Source: Adiantum capillus-veneris (Eukaryota > Streptophyta > Polypodiopsida > Polypodiales > Pteridaceae). Taken from it: a stretch of 60,000 nucleotides of DNA. The notes under the pieces were generated by a model. It saw only the letters and a list, made by a program, of their open reading frames with translations. It made no database searches and had not been told where the DNA came from. The position numbers and the translations under genes are program-made. This document shows, in pieces, positions 42,003-53,390 of this stretch; within the stretch, counting starts at the first letter, position 1; each line of letters opens with the position of its first letter. The stretch covers positions 52,411,905 to 52,471,904 of the forward strand of contig CM043962.1 of the NCBI GenBank assembly GCA_014529385.2, given 5' to 3'.

Positions 42003-44505
42003 CTCTAGATTTTCGCAGAGCCTTTGATACGGTTCCAAGGGCAAGGCTATTATATAGGATGAGATTGTTTGGGGGACGGTGATTGGTACGGTGATTGGTA
42101 GAGTGAGGACTTCTGAGGGTTTATCTGCACAAGTTTTCTCCAATATAAGGGTGAAACAGGGATGTCCGTTGCTGCCTACTCTTTGCTCTATCCATTCATG
42201 AGCTTGCATACTATGTTGATAGAGGAGACAGAGGAGTACAATTGGGTAGCATATTGATCCCTCTTTTGTGTATTGATAGCATACTCTCTAGAGGGTATGC
42301 AAAGGTACATTGATACATTACAGTATTACTCACAAGATACTAAGATAGTGGCTTTTTAGTTTAATCTTAGTAAAACAAAGGTCATGGTATTCAATACTAC
42401 CTCTTAATGGACAATGGGAACGGCACCTCAATTTACATATGGTCAGGGGATAGTGGATGTTAGAGACTTATACATACTTGGGGGTGCTCTTTGTTGGCCC
42501 ATGCTTCTCCTTGAGAGGGACTACAGATGTTCAATAGACACGTGGATATGCTGGCTTGGGCAAGGTGGTAAGGTACGTAAGGTACGGTACGTATTCGGTA
42601 CGACCTGTACGTAGTACCGTATGGATAGAGTTGTTAGGTATGTAAAATTCGTAGGTTTTTTTTTTAAATTCCAAAAACCTACAATACGGTCTATACTTGA
42701 TAAAAAATTCATAAGTATCACTCCAAGGATGTTAGTTCACTATTCTATAAACCAAGGCAAAGCTTTCATACGGGTTCCTGATCGTTCTTTTCCCTCCTAT
42801 ATTCACCACCGCAATGACGTTCGTGTGTGCTCTATAAATGCAAGTTGTGTCGAAATGTCTACAAAACTAGGTGTTGGGATAAGGCTAAAGAAGGGAAAAC
42901 CAAAAATTCTTGCCACAATAGGGTTTATTTCCACATATTACCCACAGCATTGCAACCACAAAAAAAAAAGAAGTAAAAAAAAGTACAGTACGAATCCGTA
43001 CGGTACGGTACCGTACCTTACACATCGTATGTACGTACGGATCCTACCTTGGGCTTGGGGGGGTTGGAGAGGATGTGTTTGTGGGGGCAATTCCAAGAGC
43101 CCTGCACAAAATTGTTTGATACTCTAGTTACATCTACTATGTTATATGTTATCCATGTGTGGACCCTAGCATGGACCACCGCAATAGACATGGTCAGACT
43201 TTTGATGGATGTAGGTCGATGGAGAGACCCTTGGTCCCCACGATTTCGGGGATCATTGGGAGTAAAGGCTCTGTTCCACATGAGTGTTAAGAGCAGAGAT
43301 TGGCGGTGCACCTATCATATTCGAGGCACTCCCTAGATCATTGTCATTTATGCCTAGCTTATGGAGTTTTTTAGACACAAATATGCTCGGATAGCCCCAG
43401 AGTCCTCTAGACAGCTTGCAAAGAGAGGAAACGCTGCATGTTGGTATGCACAGATCTCAGGATGGTTTGATCTCCATGGATTTAGTATGGACAGACTACC
43501 ACCATTTCAATATTCTGTTGATGGTGCTACTCTCACCTTGAGCCGATTTGAGATCAGCCAGCTCATTAGGTAGGATATCACATAGCTTGATATTAGCAGG
43601 ACATGGCTTACACCTACACGAAATCTGGGTACAAAGGCGTCTTTCTATAGGAAGCGTCTTCTCCCACTATTGAGGATGGCTTTATCAGATATATGGACAT
43701 TCATCTCTCACATGGGTTGAAATTTCTCATTGGGTGAGATCTGTCATACGCACCTCCTTGCACTGGTTGGAGATAGAGGTTGGGAGATACAATGGAGTGC
43801 TTTTAGAGTAACGCATGTGCCAAGCTTGTAGACTGGCACCACCGCACGGCGTATTATGAGGTGACAGGATGCTTATTCATGGAGGGATTTGGACCACTTT
43901 GAAGAGTCACGGGCTACCTAGATAAGAGGTGTCTTGGTTTAGACTTGCTTGAGATTCGCAGACCCAAGGATACACTTCTAAGAGATAGCATACCTAGGAC
44001 CGAGATCCTTGGACCTTTACAAAGGCGGATGATAGATTTTTTCACCTCATAGGCTGACATGCAGGATCCAGTTAGAGCTCCCGCACCGGGCATCCTAATA
44101 GATATAGCCATTCTCCAAAAGGCCTAGACTTCGAGAGCGATCATTGTACCGACGTCGTTTACGGAAGAGGATCTAGGATATCATGACGAGATACCTGTCG
44201 AGGCCTACTCGCTTCTTTACTGGGGAGGAGATAGATACCATATCGCCGAGACCCATGGGACAGTTAATGGGATGATTCCTCCCTTGCTCCTCCTTGCAAT
44301 GCACCCTCTCCTCTTTATAGTTTGATGCCTTCTATTGTAGCCTCCTGTCATTGTTTGATGCTCCTTGTCACCCTCCTTGCATATATTTCGTTTTACTAGC
44401 TCTTAGGTCATCTTTTATTCACTTCTGTTCCAGACAATGTACCACACATTTGATGGTTTTAACTTTTGGTCTAATTGGTCATTTTTGGCCTTTTGCAGGC
44501 GTTGG
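42003..44505 (+). mobile_element. LINE G, strongly decayed, 5' truncated, carrying a small TIR insertion
   Basis: It starts inside RT block 3 (DFRRAFDTVPRARLL) and runs through VKQGCPLLPTL, a degraded YADD region, the C-terminal part (ESSRQLAKRGNAACWYAQI, HGFSMDRLPPFQYSVDGATL) to the LINE 3' end GGTCATTTTTGGCCTTTTGCAGGCGTT at about 44470-44503. Stops are frequent, making it the oldest-looking LINE here. A MITE-like insertion splits it at 42562-43047. Confidence 0.85.
42562..43047. mobile_element. GTAC-rich MITE-like element within LINE G
   Basis: LINE similarity is interrupted here. CTTGGGC occurs on both sides (42555-42561 and 43048-43054) as a candidate 7-9-bp target duplication. The ends are imperfect inverted repeats made of GGTAAGGTACGTAAGGTACGG at the left and CCGTACGGTACGGTACCGTACCTTAC at the right. 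The middle is AT-rich and holds no transposase. The target duplication size would fit hAT or MULE derivatives. Confidence 0.65.
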
Positions 44506-46145
44506 AGAGGGGGAAAGGGGAACTCGCCCAACACGCACGGAAATGCTCCTATATAGCTCAGGGTATCCACAACACCCTTGTCTTGTCGGAAAGCATCTTT
44601 AAAAAACACATTTCCGCTAGCAGGCCATCGCTTGCACACTTCTCGACTCACACGCACTATACCAGACCATGACTCAACGCACACACTCCGCACGACACAT
44701 TCCATAGCTTCCCACACACATCAAGATCCAAGACACCGCCGGTTCGATGGGGGCACACTTGCCTACACCGCGGACACATGCACAAGAGCAGTAGAACAGA
44801 GGGGGTGAAAGGGGGGAACGACACCAGAATGCGGGCAATCTTTGCTTCTGTTTACTCAAAACAGCCAAATACAACCGGCTCCGTCGGCACAACCTCGACT
44901 GACACGAAAAACGGACCTCGGCAATCCTCGTTGGCGCCACCTCGATGATGGAGCTTCCCTCCTGCCTTCGTTGCAGAAGCATAAACACACGAGCTCCCTC
45001 CTCCTGCCTTCGTTGCAGAAGCATACACACACGAGCTCCCTCCTCCTTTGGGATCCCGTCGGTCAAAAGAAAAAGCCCCTCCTTGGGCTCGCTTCACCCT
45101 CGGCAGAGCCAAGAGAGGAAGATGAGGAAGCTCTTGCGTTGCAGAAAGGAAGTCTCCCCTCCCACTAAGAAAAAAAACCTCTCTCATTCAAAGACATTGG
45201 ATTTTCTCTTTATCTTCACACACCTTTTTTTCCAACTTTCCAAAAAAAGCCTTCTTTAGCAACAACGTTGGGGCCTTCTCAATCCAAGCCTTCTTTTTTT
45301 CCCTTTAGCTTTTGAGCTTACCTTCTTTTCTTTTTCCAAGTCCAGCGACCATTCTCTTTTGCATTTACAACCAAGAGGATTTTTTAGCGTTGTTTCTCAT
45401 GCTATCGGTGCGTCCACTTGCTCGAACTTGCCAGATTCCCACTCGACTGTGCCATACCGGAATTTCTCCTTGCTGATTCTAGATCCCGAGGACTTTACCG
45501 CATTTCACCATCCCACACCTTCGAACTGTGCTCCTAAACCTAGCAAAAAATCACATGTTCCCTCCTGTCTGGCAAGTGATCCCAACTTCAATCCCCCATA
45601 TCTTACTTCCCAGGATCGCGATTGGCAAGCCGTCAATTCCGACTGACAATGTACACTACCTCTTGGAGCCTTGGCAAGCTCAAAGAGGCTCCTATCGGTG
45701 CGCGTATTCAGTTTGCCACACAATTGCCCCCCTTGTAAAATTAGTCGATTCATAACTTGCCCATCTGAGCTCTGGTTGGCGATGCGAAAAGACCAGCATG
45801 CTCCACAACTTGAGTACTTTAGCCCTATTTGCTCACATCAACTCCAGTCACCTGTCCCTACTTGCCCTATCCGTTGGGGATCTGTAATGCATTCCATCTT
45901 TAGACAACCATATCTTGCACATCGTGGCTCCGTTCGAGGAGCTGTCTGGACCGCCTCGTAGAGCATCTCGAACCGTACATTCTAGGGTATATACCCCACA
46001 CCTCAGGCACCTTCACTTGTCAACTTGTTCGACCCCCTTCGGAGCCCTTTTGGCCTTAAAGATCGAACCAGGCATACATTCCATCCACACCTTGTGTGCC
46101 TAGGGCCTTCATACTTATTCTAGCCTCTGCCATGCACCTGTAGAC
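44506..46145. other. Sequence without a recognised gene, upstream of the NOC1-like exons
   Basis: No domain is readable in any frame. A direct repeat of about 46 bp (CTGCCTTCGTTGCAGAAGCATA...ACACACGAGCTCCCTCCTCC) lies at about 44950-45045. T-rich stretches follow at 45220-45360. If the gene to the right is intact, this could be intron. Confidence 0.4.
44947..45046. repeat. Short tandem repeat, about 46-49-bp unit
   Basis: The phrase CCTGCCTTCGTTGCAGAAGCATAMACACACGAGCTCCCTCC occurs twice in succession with few changes. Confidence 0.85.
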
Positions 46146-46153
46146 ACCCATAC

Positions 46154-46314
46154 CATAGTTACCAGGAACGGGAAACCGGAACGGGAACGCGGAACAAAAT
46201 GCCATTCCCTGTTACGGGTACTCACGTTTGAAACACGGAACGGGGATTCGGAACGGGAACTTGGAACGGGAACGGGGAACGGAGACCTGAAAATGGCCAT
46301 TCCCTGTTACTATG
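46154..46314. mobile_element. 161-bp MITE with 8-bp target duplication ACCCATAC
   Basis: ACCCATAC is present at 46146-46153 and 46315-46322. The insert starts CATAGTTACCAGGAACGG and ends with the imperfect reverse complement (CCATTCCCTGTTACTATG). The interior consists of GGAACGGGAAC/GGAACGGGGA repeats. An 8-bp duplication is the hAT signature (9 bp would suggest MULE). No coding capacity. Confidence 0.75.
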
Positions 46315-46322
46315 ACCCATAC

Positions 46323-47010
46323 CCATGCTTGTGCCTACTCTCGGCAACGACCAGCTTTGGCTGCACCAACGTTAATATTACACTTCATTTCATTTCTCTC
46401 TCGCTCTATTGTGCTGAAAATTTCAACTTTGCTGTCTCCGCCGCTTGGTGAGTGGTTACAGATGTGTTCTTGCAAAGGCCAACGATTGAGCTAAGTGGTC
46501 GTGCACGACAGTTGTCTCTCTATCCCACACATATAGATGTTTACTTAGATGTGTGGGCGTGCTAGAAGCCTTCAATGAACAGCCCGGGAGCAAGCATTTG
46601 CGCTAGATGTTGTCTGGCTTTCCTGCATTTATCTTGCTTGGTCTCACATTTGTATCACTTGAGCATTTGCAGCCGTAATTCTAGAGCTCCATACTTTTCC
46701 TCTTTTCTTCCTTACCCATTCACATTGTGAGAATCCAATAATCAAAGATGTGAGGATAGGGGTACTCCTGTTTTTTTTTAATGAAAGAGTTGTCATTGAT
46801 AGGAAGAAAAATTAATCTGATCTTTGTGACTTAATAGTTGTCATTGATACTTCAGTTACGAGAGTACAAATAGATTGTGCATGAACCTATGTATTCTGCA
46901 AGTTGATTGTCGTCCCATGGTATAAGTTGGCTTTTTGGGCTTAACTAAAGATGATTCATTCAATTCTCCAAGTAACTTAAGAGACTGAGGTTATTGCTTT
47001 TCATGTGTAG
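46323..47010. other. Probable intron upstream of the NOC1-like penultimate exon
   Basis: No coding frame is recognisable. It ends in a pyrimidine-containing 3' splice site (TTTTCATGTGTAG) directly before the exon. The preceding exons of the expected protein are not visible here. Confidence 0.5.
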
Positions 47011-47245
47011 CAATGCAGATCGAGCTTGTTGGTGGGAATTAACAGCCTTAGCATCCCATGCACATCCATCTGTTGCTGCGATGGCGAAAACGCTGCTCTC
47101 TGGTGCTAGTATTCTCTACACTGGGGATCCGCTGAGGGATCTTGCATTCAGTGTTTTTCTAGACCGCTTCACAGAGAAAAAACCAAAATCTCGACGGAAG
47201 AGTGAAACATGGCATGGGTCCTCATTGTTAGCTCCATCAAAGAAG
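47011..47245 (+). CDS. NOC1/MAK21/CEBPZ-like ribosome-biogenesis protein, penultimate exon
   Basis: Between a TGTAG acceptor and an AAG|GTATTT donor the exon encodes NADRACWWELTALASHAHPSV, AKTLLSGASILYTGDPL and FLDRFTEKKPK. These are hallmark blocks of the CBF/Mak21 family (yeast Noc1, human CEBPZ, Arabidopsis SLOW WALKER 2). Noc1-type proteins work with Noc2 in the nucleolus to mature and export pre-60S subunits. The exon starts one base before a codon boundary and ends in phase with the next exon. No stop or frameshift is present, in contrast to all neighbours, suggesting a real gene. Upstream exons encoding the main CBF domain are missing from the 47 kb to the left. Confidence 0.85.
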
Positions 47246-47332
47246 GTATTTACTTTTGAAGGGTTTCTTTGTCTTGAACTTGTTGTACCCTCGAAGGGGA
47301 CTTACTGGATAAGGTTATGATTTGTTTTGTAG

Positions 47333-48037
47333 CCTTCAATGCCAACTGCATTCCCTGTGCGAAATGACTTCCTGAATTTATCAGAAAAGGAGGTAGCACC
47401 TGAGGATGTTGTCTTTCACAAATTCTACACATCTAAAGTAGGAAGAAAACAGAAGTCCACCAAGATTGCGAAGAGCAAGGATGACGATATTTTGGTGACC
47501 GGCGAGGATGATCTGCTTGGTGATGAGAGCGATGATGATGAGATAGAAGATCTTCTAGATCAGGGTGAAGGTGCAGAAATGGGTCTAGATGATCTTTCTG
47601 AAGAGGAGGATGAATCAGAGGGAGAATGGACTTACCACCAGACAGATGGTCCCTTGAATGTTGCAAATGGGGAGCATATGAGCTCTGAGGAAGGTGATGA
47701 TTTTGACTCTGAGAATGAGTTAAGTTTGGATGAAGATACACTTGATGAAGACTTGAAAGAGCATAGTTTTGATGACATGGATCTAAATGAGTCTGCTTTT
47801 GAGGAGAACATGGATCAATTAGAGGGGCCTCCATTCACTGTCAATGATGGCGTCAAAAGGCATGCAAACAATGACAATAAAAAGGAGAGAAAACGCAAAG
47901 ACAAGATAACTTTCAAGAAAGAAAGCTCTGCAAAGTCTCCTTTTGCTGATATTGAGAAGTATTCTCATCTTTTGGAGAATGATACTGTTAGAATGGAGAC
48001 AAGGGAAGGGGTCTTTGACAGGAGGAAACGAAAATAA
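47333..48037 (+). CDS. NOC1/MAK21/CEBPZ-like ribosome-biogenesis protein, terminal exon
   Basis: After a TTTTGTAG acceptor the exon opens with PSMPTAFPVRNDFLNLSEKEVAPEDVVFHKFYTSK, whose PEDVVFHKFY block is diagnostic of the family. It then encodes a long Asp/Glu-rich tail (for example GDESDDDEIEDLL), a Lys-rich nuclear-localisation-like stretch (KKERKRKDKITFKK) and the conserved end AKSPFADIEKYSHLLEND. It ends with TAA at 48035-48037, giving 234 codons. The AATAAA overlapping the stop and another near 48368 are possible polyadenylation signals. The intron between the two exons is 87 bp. Confidence 0.87.
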   Translation, partial: PSMPTAFPVRNDFLNLSEKEVAPEDVVFHKFYTSKVGRKQKSTKIAKSKDDDILVTGEDDLLGDESDDDEIEDLLDQGEGAEMGLDDLSEEEDESEGEWTYHQTDGPLNVANGEHMSSEEGDDFDSENELSLDEDTLDEDLKEHSFDDMDLNESAFEENMDQLEGPPFTVNDGVKRHANNDNKKERKRKDKITFKKESSAKSPFADIEKYSHLLENDTVRMETREGVFDRRKRK

Positions 48038-49376
48038 AGTGGTAGGCTAAAAAAGACTTCTAATGCAAGGGAAATTTATATGCTTTGTTGCTATGCCAGT
48101 AAGCCTTGTGGAGCAAGGCTTACATGTTATTTCTTCTGTGAGAGAATGGCGTTGTTGATCAAGTTGGCAGAATGGATTGTTTCTCATCTTTGGACTGTTT
48201 ATTGGTTTTAATGCGCTAAAACAGTCCACTGTCGAGGATATGGTGCCTATCAGCAGTTAAAATGCTCTCGATGAAGAATTTTTCGATGATGCTCCATGCA
48301 AATTTTCTTGAGATCATTGAGAAAACAAGATCCCTTAAAAAAGGATTGTGGATGGCCTCAAAGCTGTAATAAAGGAGAGATTGTTTTGATTGTTCTTGTT
48401 CAACAAGGTTATTTATTATCATAGCATTTAACTGCGTGTAAGCTTGTAATACTTGTTCAGCCAATGTTGTTGTCTTCACCACCTGCTGTTTTCTCTATGC
48501 ATGCGAAGTTTAAAAGATTCCTGTATACCATGTGGATGTTACAGAAGTTCTGGCAGGAATGTTTTTCTTGTGTCCCCCAAATGCAAATAGTTGTTCTAAT
48601 TTTTAATTTGTGCAATGCGCTCTTTTTTTGGGATGAGTTGGCTCGATTCCATACCAATTGAACACAATTTTTGTCGCCATAATTCATTCATTTGCTCTTC
48701 AACTGATATTTTCACGGAACTCTGGAGTTGTGAAAGTTTGCTACACTGTCAGCAGTTGTGGATATCAGAAGCTTTTCTTAGACGAAGTAAACATGGTCAT
48801 ATGGCAAAAGATTGAGGTAGATTTTAAGGCATTTCCATTGGTTTTTTAATCCTCCATTCATTAAAGAGACTTGGTTGACTTCTTCTGGCTTTTATTTTGC
48901 CTACACTACCCTCTATACTTGCTACTTGAGTATTTACTATCAGAGTTTGTCACCTCTCCTACTGATCCTAGCGGAGCTGCTAGTGCCTGAGTATCTCCTG
49001 GGGGCTGATCATAGCGAGTGAGGGCTGTTTTCTGGCTGTGCCCAGCCTATGTGAGGTAGTTTGCTCATTATCGGCCTGTTCCCACCATTGTTTTGCCAGC
49101 TGTGTACTGTTGGCAATGTCATATAGTTTACCTCTTGGTGTCCCTAGGCCAGGGGTATTTGTCTCTGATATCCAGTACAATTGGATTCTACTTGAGGCCT
49201 GTTTTTAGGTTTTTTTCCACGTTGTCTATATTTTAGAGTTGTGGGGTTATCATTTTGGGATGAGAGTAGGGCAAAATCTGGGAGTCCATATATAGGACCC
49301 CACCCCTTTGTACTTCGTCCACATTGTATCGGTTCAGTGACTGTCAGAGCTTGCCAGCGTTAAGGGTTTCTCTAGT
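48038..49376. other. 3' flank of the NOC1-like gene, no further gene seen
   Basis: The first few hundred bases are probably 3' UTR (AATAAAG near 48368). From about 48900 there is a promoter-like stretch with CCATATATAGGACCCC (49288-49303) that might be an LTR fragment, but I cannot pair it with another copy. Confidence 0.4.
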
Positions 49377-49514
49377 AGACTGTGCAGCGACATATGTAGT
49401 GAAACTCTGTCTCTGGCTTTGCATGGCATAACTGACATATCCTACTGTCTGCTGGTATGCCTCTGAATCTACCTGTCTCAATCCCAAGCTGGTGTGCAGA
49501 TGTGCGAATCTGGC

Positions 49515-51416
49515 CTATACTATAGCACATCGTAACCCATGAGATAGATGTGTGTCCATGTAACTGGGCCGTGTGACAAATCCGTCTGTCGTGAGTTGGA
49601 GAAGATGCTCTCTATAGAAAACCCTCTTCGTACCCAACTCCCGTGATGGCTCTATCCATGTCCTCTTGCTATCAAGTTGGATAAGATCCTGCTGAATGAG
49701 TCTAGTAGTCTCCATCCGTGTAAGAGCCAAAGATGGTGCATCAAGAGAATACTGGAAAGGGGGCAGCCTGTCCATGTTGAAACCGTGCCTCTGAAACCAT
49801 GAGCTCATGTGTGCATACCAACATGATGTATCTCCCTGTAATGCCAGCTGTCTAGATGACTCAAGAGCAAGCCTGGCATACCTGTCCCTGGTGGTGTCCC
49901 ATAAGCTGTGTACAAATGATACTGATCTGGTGAGAGCCTCAACCTCCATAGGTGGGGCAGCCAGCTCCGCTCGTATGATGTCATATGGGACTGAGGCCTT
50001 GGCTCTAATCAGCCTAGAAATCATAGATATCAAGGGTCTCTCCATATTACTCCATCCAGCACTATCAACAGACGGTCCCCAAACCTGAACCCCGTAGTGC
50101 ATAACTGAAGCGACCAAAGTGTCGAAAAGCCATAGCTTTGTTCGAGGTTCCTGGAACTGAACCTGCGAACAAATCCTCTCTAAACCGCCTAGGGCTGCAT
50201 AGGCACGAGTCAATCGAGTGTCTGCTGCCACTTTCAGTGTGAACCTCGGTCCACTAAAGACCACCCCAAGATATGTGTATGCATCAGTGTACTCCATATT
50301 GTCCTGCCCATATGTGAAAGTAGGTGCTGATCTCCTAACCCACTGTGGCGTGGTATTAAATACCATGACCTTGGTTTTACCAAGGTTCACAGACAATCCT
50401 CTATCCTCTGCAAAACTATGCAATGCGTCCAAATGTCTCTGCATACCCTCTGGTGAGTCTGATATCAACACGATATCGTCAGCATATAATAAAAGAGGGA
50501 TCCATGTCCCAGCAAGCTGACCACCTCTATCTCCTCCTCTGTCAATATAATCAGAGACCTCATCAACATACATACCAAATAAAGTAGAGGACAATGGGCA
50601 TCCCTATTTCACTCCGATAGTGGAGTGAACTATGTCAGATATCCCCTCTGATGTGCGTACATGGCCCATCACTGAATTGTACAATGCCATAATCCCCCAA
50701 ATCAGCTCTGTGGGTACCCCCAATTCTATAAGTCGGCGCATCAATCTGGCCCTCGGTACTGTGTCAAAAGCTTTGCGGAAATCCACAAAGCTGTAGTATA
50801 TCCGTTTACCATGTGCTCGACCCTCCTCAATGATAGCTCTGAGTGTAAAGACATGATCTAGTGTGGAGAAACCCCTCCTGAAACCAGCCTGCCCAGGTGC
50901 CCGTATGCTCATAATCTCTGCCCAACCGCTCAGCCTATGCTCAAGGATGGATGCATATAAACGTGCCAATGTGTGTCCTACCATGATAGTACGGTAATTC
51001 CCCGGCACTGTGGGGTCTCTTGTCTTGAAGATAGGTACAATAGTAGATAATCTCCAAGACTCAAGGAAGCCCTCACACATGACACGGTTGAATAACCGTG
51101 AAAGCATCTCTGCCAACAAATCCCCAACATGTATAATGTGCTCTGCTACCAAACCCTCATGATTTTGTGCTCGTCTGGTCTTCATCCTGTCAATGGCCTC
51201 CTTTACCATCTCAGTGGTAAAGAAGGTGCTCGTAGCCGGACATGGCTGTGGTGGATCTGGTAGTGGTGGTTGTCCAGGTGCAGTGTATAAAGATGCTGCA
51301 TACTGCCCCCATATCTCTGTAGAAGTAATCACTGGTGGGGGAGACTGCTCATGGAATAGACGCCAAGCCTCTCCTGAATCTCTACTAAGGAAGAGCTGAT
51401 ATAAATCTTGCTCCAT
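49515..51416 (-). pseudogene. LINE F: reverse transcriptase and C-terminal region
   Basis: Two frames in the same phase (50604-51416 and 49515-50594) are separated by one TAG at the place of the Gln in the GVKQGCPL motif. Blocks: LSTIVPIFKTRDP, NYRTIMVGHTLARLYASILE, QAGFRRGFSTLDHVFTLRAI, YYSFVDFRKAFDTVPRARL, LLLYADDIVLISDSPEG (catalytic), LSVNLGKTKVMVFNTTPQW and the C-terminal LPPFQYSLDAPSLALTR. Apart from the TAG, this RT is almost undamaged. Confidence 0.9.
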
Positions 51417-52438
51417 CTAGACCAAGAAAGCTCGCTTCTTCCGTCGCACTAGTCGTCGTGTAGCAATACGAGACTGTCTATAGGTGATCACTCCCAATGT
51501 AAGCTCCCGTTGTATCTGAGCTCTACTCTATCGACACTCCTCATCATACCAGCTGTTCTGAGGCATGTGCCCAGAACGACGTCTCTGACCAGGCTGAGTG
51601 TGTGGGTATGCCTCTGTCGCTGCCCCATGTAATGTCACTGTCAGCATAGATGTGATCTCCTCCACTGTGTGTACTGGCTCTGATGTGCATAAAAGCCTAC
51701 GTATCTCCTCTGCATAGATTGAGTCAGTCTCTGGTGTAAAAGTATAGCGTGGATGTCTACCACCCCGTGAGGCCTGAGATGTACTGTACTCAAAGGAGAC
51801 TGATAATGTCAAAAGTGCATGATCTACTGCTATCCCTACAGGCCTGGGCCCCACTGTGAAATCTTGAATGTGAGAGATAAAGCTCGGATGTGTCAGAACA
51901 TAGTCTACAGTGCTGGACCCATGCCTGTGTGGAAAACAAGTAAAACCTGTAGACAATGGGAAAGTCGGTAAGCCATTCAGTATGGCTAAACTGTGAGTAG
52001 TCGTCATCTCCCTCAGGTATCTCCCATACTCTGTATGCTCTCTGTCGTGTGAGCATCTCTCAAGTCCCATCTCCTCTGGCTCTAGCTCTCTAAGCATCTC
52101 CTCTGAGGTGTCATAGAAGACCGTCTGTGAGCTGCCTATACGGGCATTGAAATCCCCCAGGAGTATGATGTCTCCATCTCTGGAGAACTCCCAGATATCA
52201 TCATCAAGTACAGAGTAAGGAGACTGTCCTTTGGGTGAAGCATATACTGAAGTGCTGGGAGGAAAATAGTATATGGCGATGTACAAGAAACGTCCAGTCT
52301 CTACCCTCAGCCTCACCCACAAGTATCTGGCCTGATCATCTCTCCGAACTATGTGCAGTAGTGGTTGGAGCTCCTCTCTGAAAAGAACTGCTACACCTCC
52401 TGATCCTCTAGTCCCATGCGCAGATCTGGTGCTGCAGC
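51417..52438 (-). pseudogene. LINE F: AP-type endonuclease, N-terminally truncated
   Basis: The frame includes MWVRLRVETGRFLYIAIYYFP, DGDIILLGDFNARIGSSQ (GDxN block), CFPHRHGSSTVDYVLTHPS and VGIAVDHALLTLSV (DH catalytic pair), then the conserved NSWYDEECR. Two TAG stops, about 51525 and 51418, separate it from the RT. The WN block at the start is missing because of the 5' truncation. Confidence 0.88.
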
Positions 52439-52440
52439 AG

Positions 52441-52827
52441 GGCTACAGTGTCACTTCACAGGACAGGAGGACAGGCAGACAGTTGGACAGTTAGTACAGT
52501 TGGTCTAGGCTGTTTCACACTGGATGGACCCTCTGGGCTGGGAGTGACACGTGGCAGGGTACTCACGGTGGTCTAGTGGACATCGTGGCCAGGTCACCAC
52601 ATGGCTAACATTTTTGAGCCGTTGGTGGCCCTTTATGGTGATACATATGAGTAGTAGCTGTTGGTCATCGCGATTATCATCTTCACCTCTGGTCCAGCGA
52701 CGGAGTGGTCTAGAGCGAGTCTTACACAGAGCACTGCTTCACCGTCCATGCACATCTGAGCTTCCACACCCCATTTGTACCTGTGAGTCCTGGGCTGGAG
52801 CTGAGTGTGCTGCCACGCCAGAGTCTA
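52441..52827 (+). repeat. LTR-like direct repeat, copy 1
   Basis: This 387-bp block matches 53958-54343 base for base over most of its length (GGCTACAGYGTCACTTCACAGGA ... GCCACGCCAGAGTCTA). It directly follows the LINE F truncation point. Confidence 0.9.
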
Positions 52828-52904
52828 ATAGTTGTCTTGCTGAGAATAGTTGGCTCTGTCATCAACCTCATCAACCTGCACTTTCAGAATGGTCTGACAC
52901 TCTC

Positions 52905-53390
52905 GCCCCTACCCTCCCCCTCCCCCCTCGTCCCTACCCCTCCCCACTCTCGCCCCACCCTCCGTAACCCTCGCCCCTACCCTCCCCCTCCCCACTCTCG
53001 CCCCTACCCACCCTCCTTCAACCTCGCCCCTACCCACCCCCTCCCCCCCTCGCCCCTACCCACCCACTCCTTCATCCTCGCCCCCACCCACCCCCTTAAC
53101 CCTCGCCCCTACCCACCCCTCACACTCGCCCCTACCCACCCCCTCTCGCCCCTACCCAGCCCTCCCCCTCGCCCCTACCCTCCTTCACCCTCGCCCCTAC
53201 CCACCCCCTCCCCACTCTCGCCCCTACCCACCCCCTCCCCCCCTCGCCCCTACCCACCCCTAACACACTCGCCCCTACCCACCCCCTCTCGCCCCTATCC
53301 TTTGGTCTCGCCCCAGCCCAACCTGATTCGCCCCTATCCAAGCTACTTAACTGGATTCGCCCCTATCCACCCCTCCCTACCACTTGACCC
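52905..53390 (+). repeat. C-rich minisatellite (CTCGCCCCTACCCACCCCCT-type unit)
   Basis: Some twenty or more degenerate units of about 17-22 bp, almost devoid of G on the plus strand, ending in a TTCGCCCCTATCCAMSC variant. The Pro-rich and Gly-rich open frames crossing it are by-products of the repeat. Confidence 0.9.

Larger units (their letters stand above)
49377..52438 (-). mobile_element. LINE F (LINE A family) with endonuclease and RT, lacking its 3' end
   Basis: Endonuclease, RT and C-terminal parts are present on the minus strand. Similarity to LINE A stops at about 49377, so roughly the last 0.5 kb including the 3' end is missing, which is unusual because target-primed copies normally keep the 3' end. 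The 5' side stops within the endonuclease, where an LTR-like repeat begins. Confidence 0.9.

Noticed and set aside
44674-45259. Overlapping frames with repeated SSCVYASATK/SCLRCRS phrases
   Set aside because: The repetition reflects a short DNA tandem repeat, frames on both strands are similar in length, and no domain is seen.
47433-47834. Minus-strand His/Pro-rich protein opposite the NOC1-like terminal exon
   Set aside because: It is the antisense shadow of the acidic Asp/Glu-rich exon.
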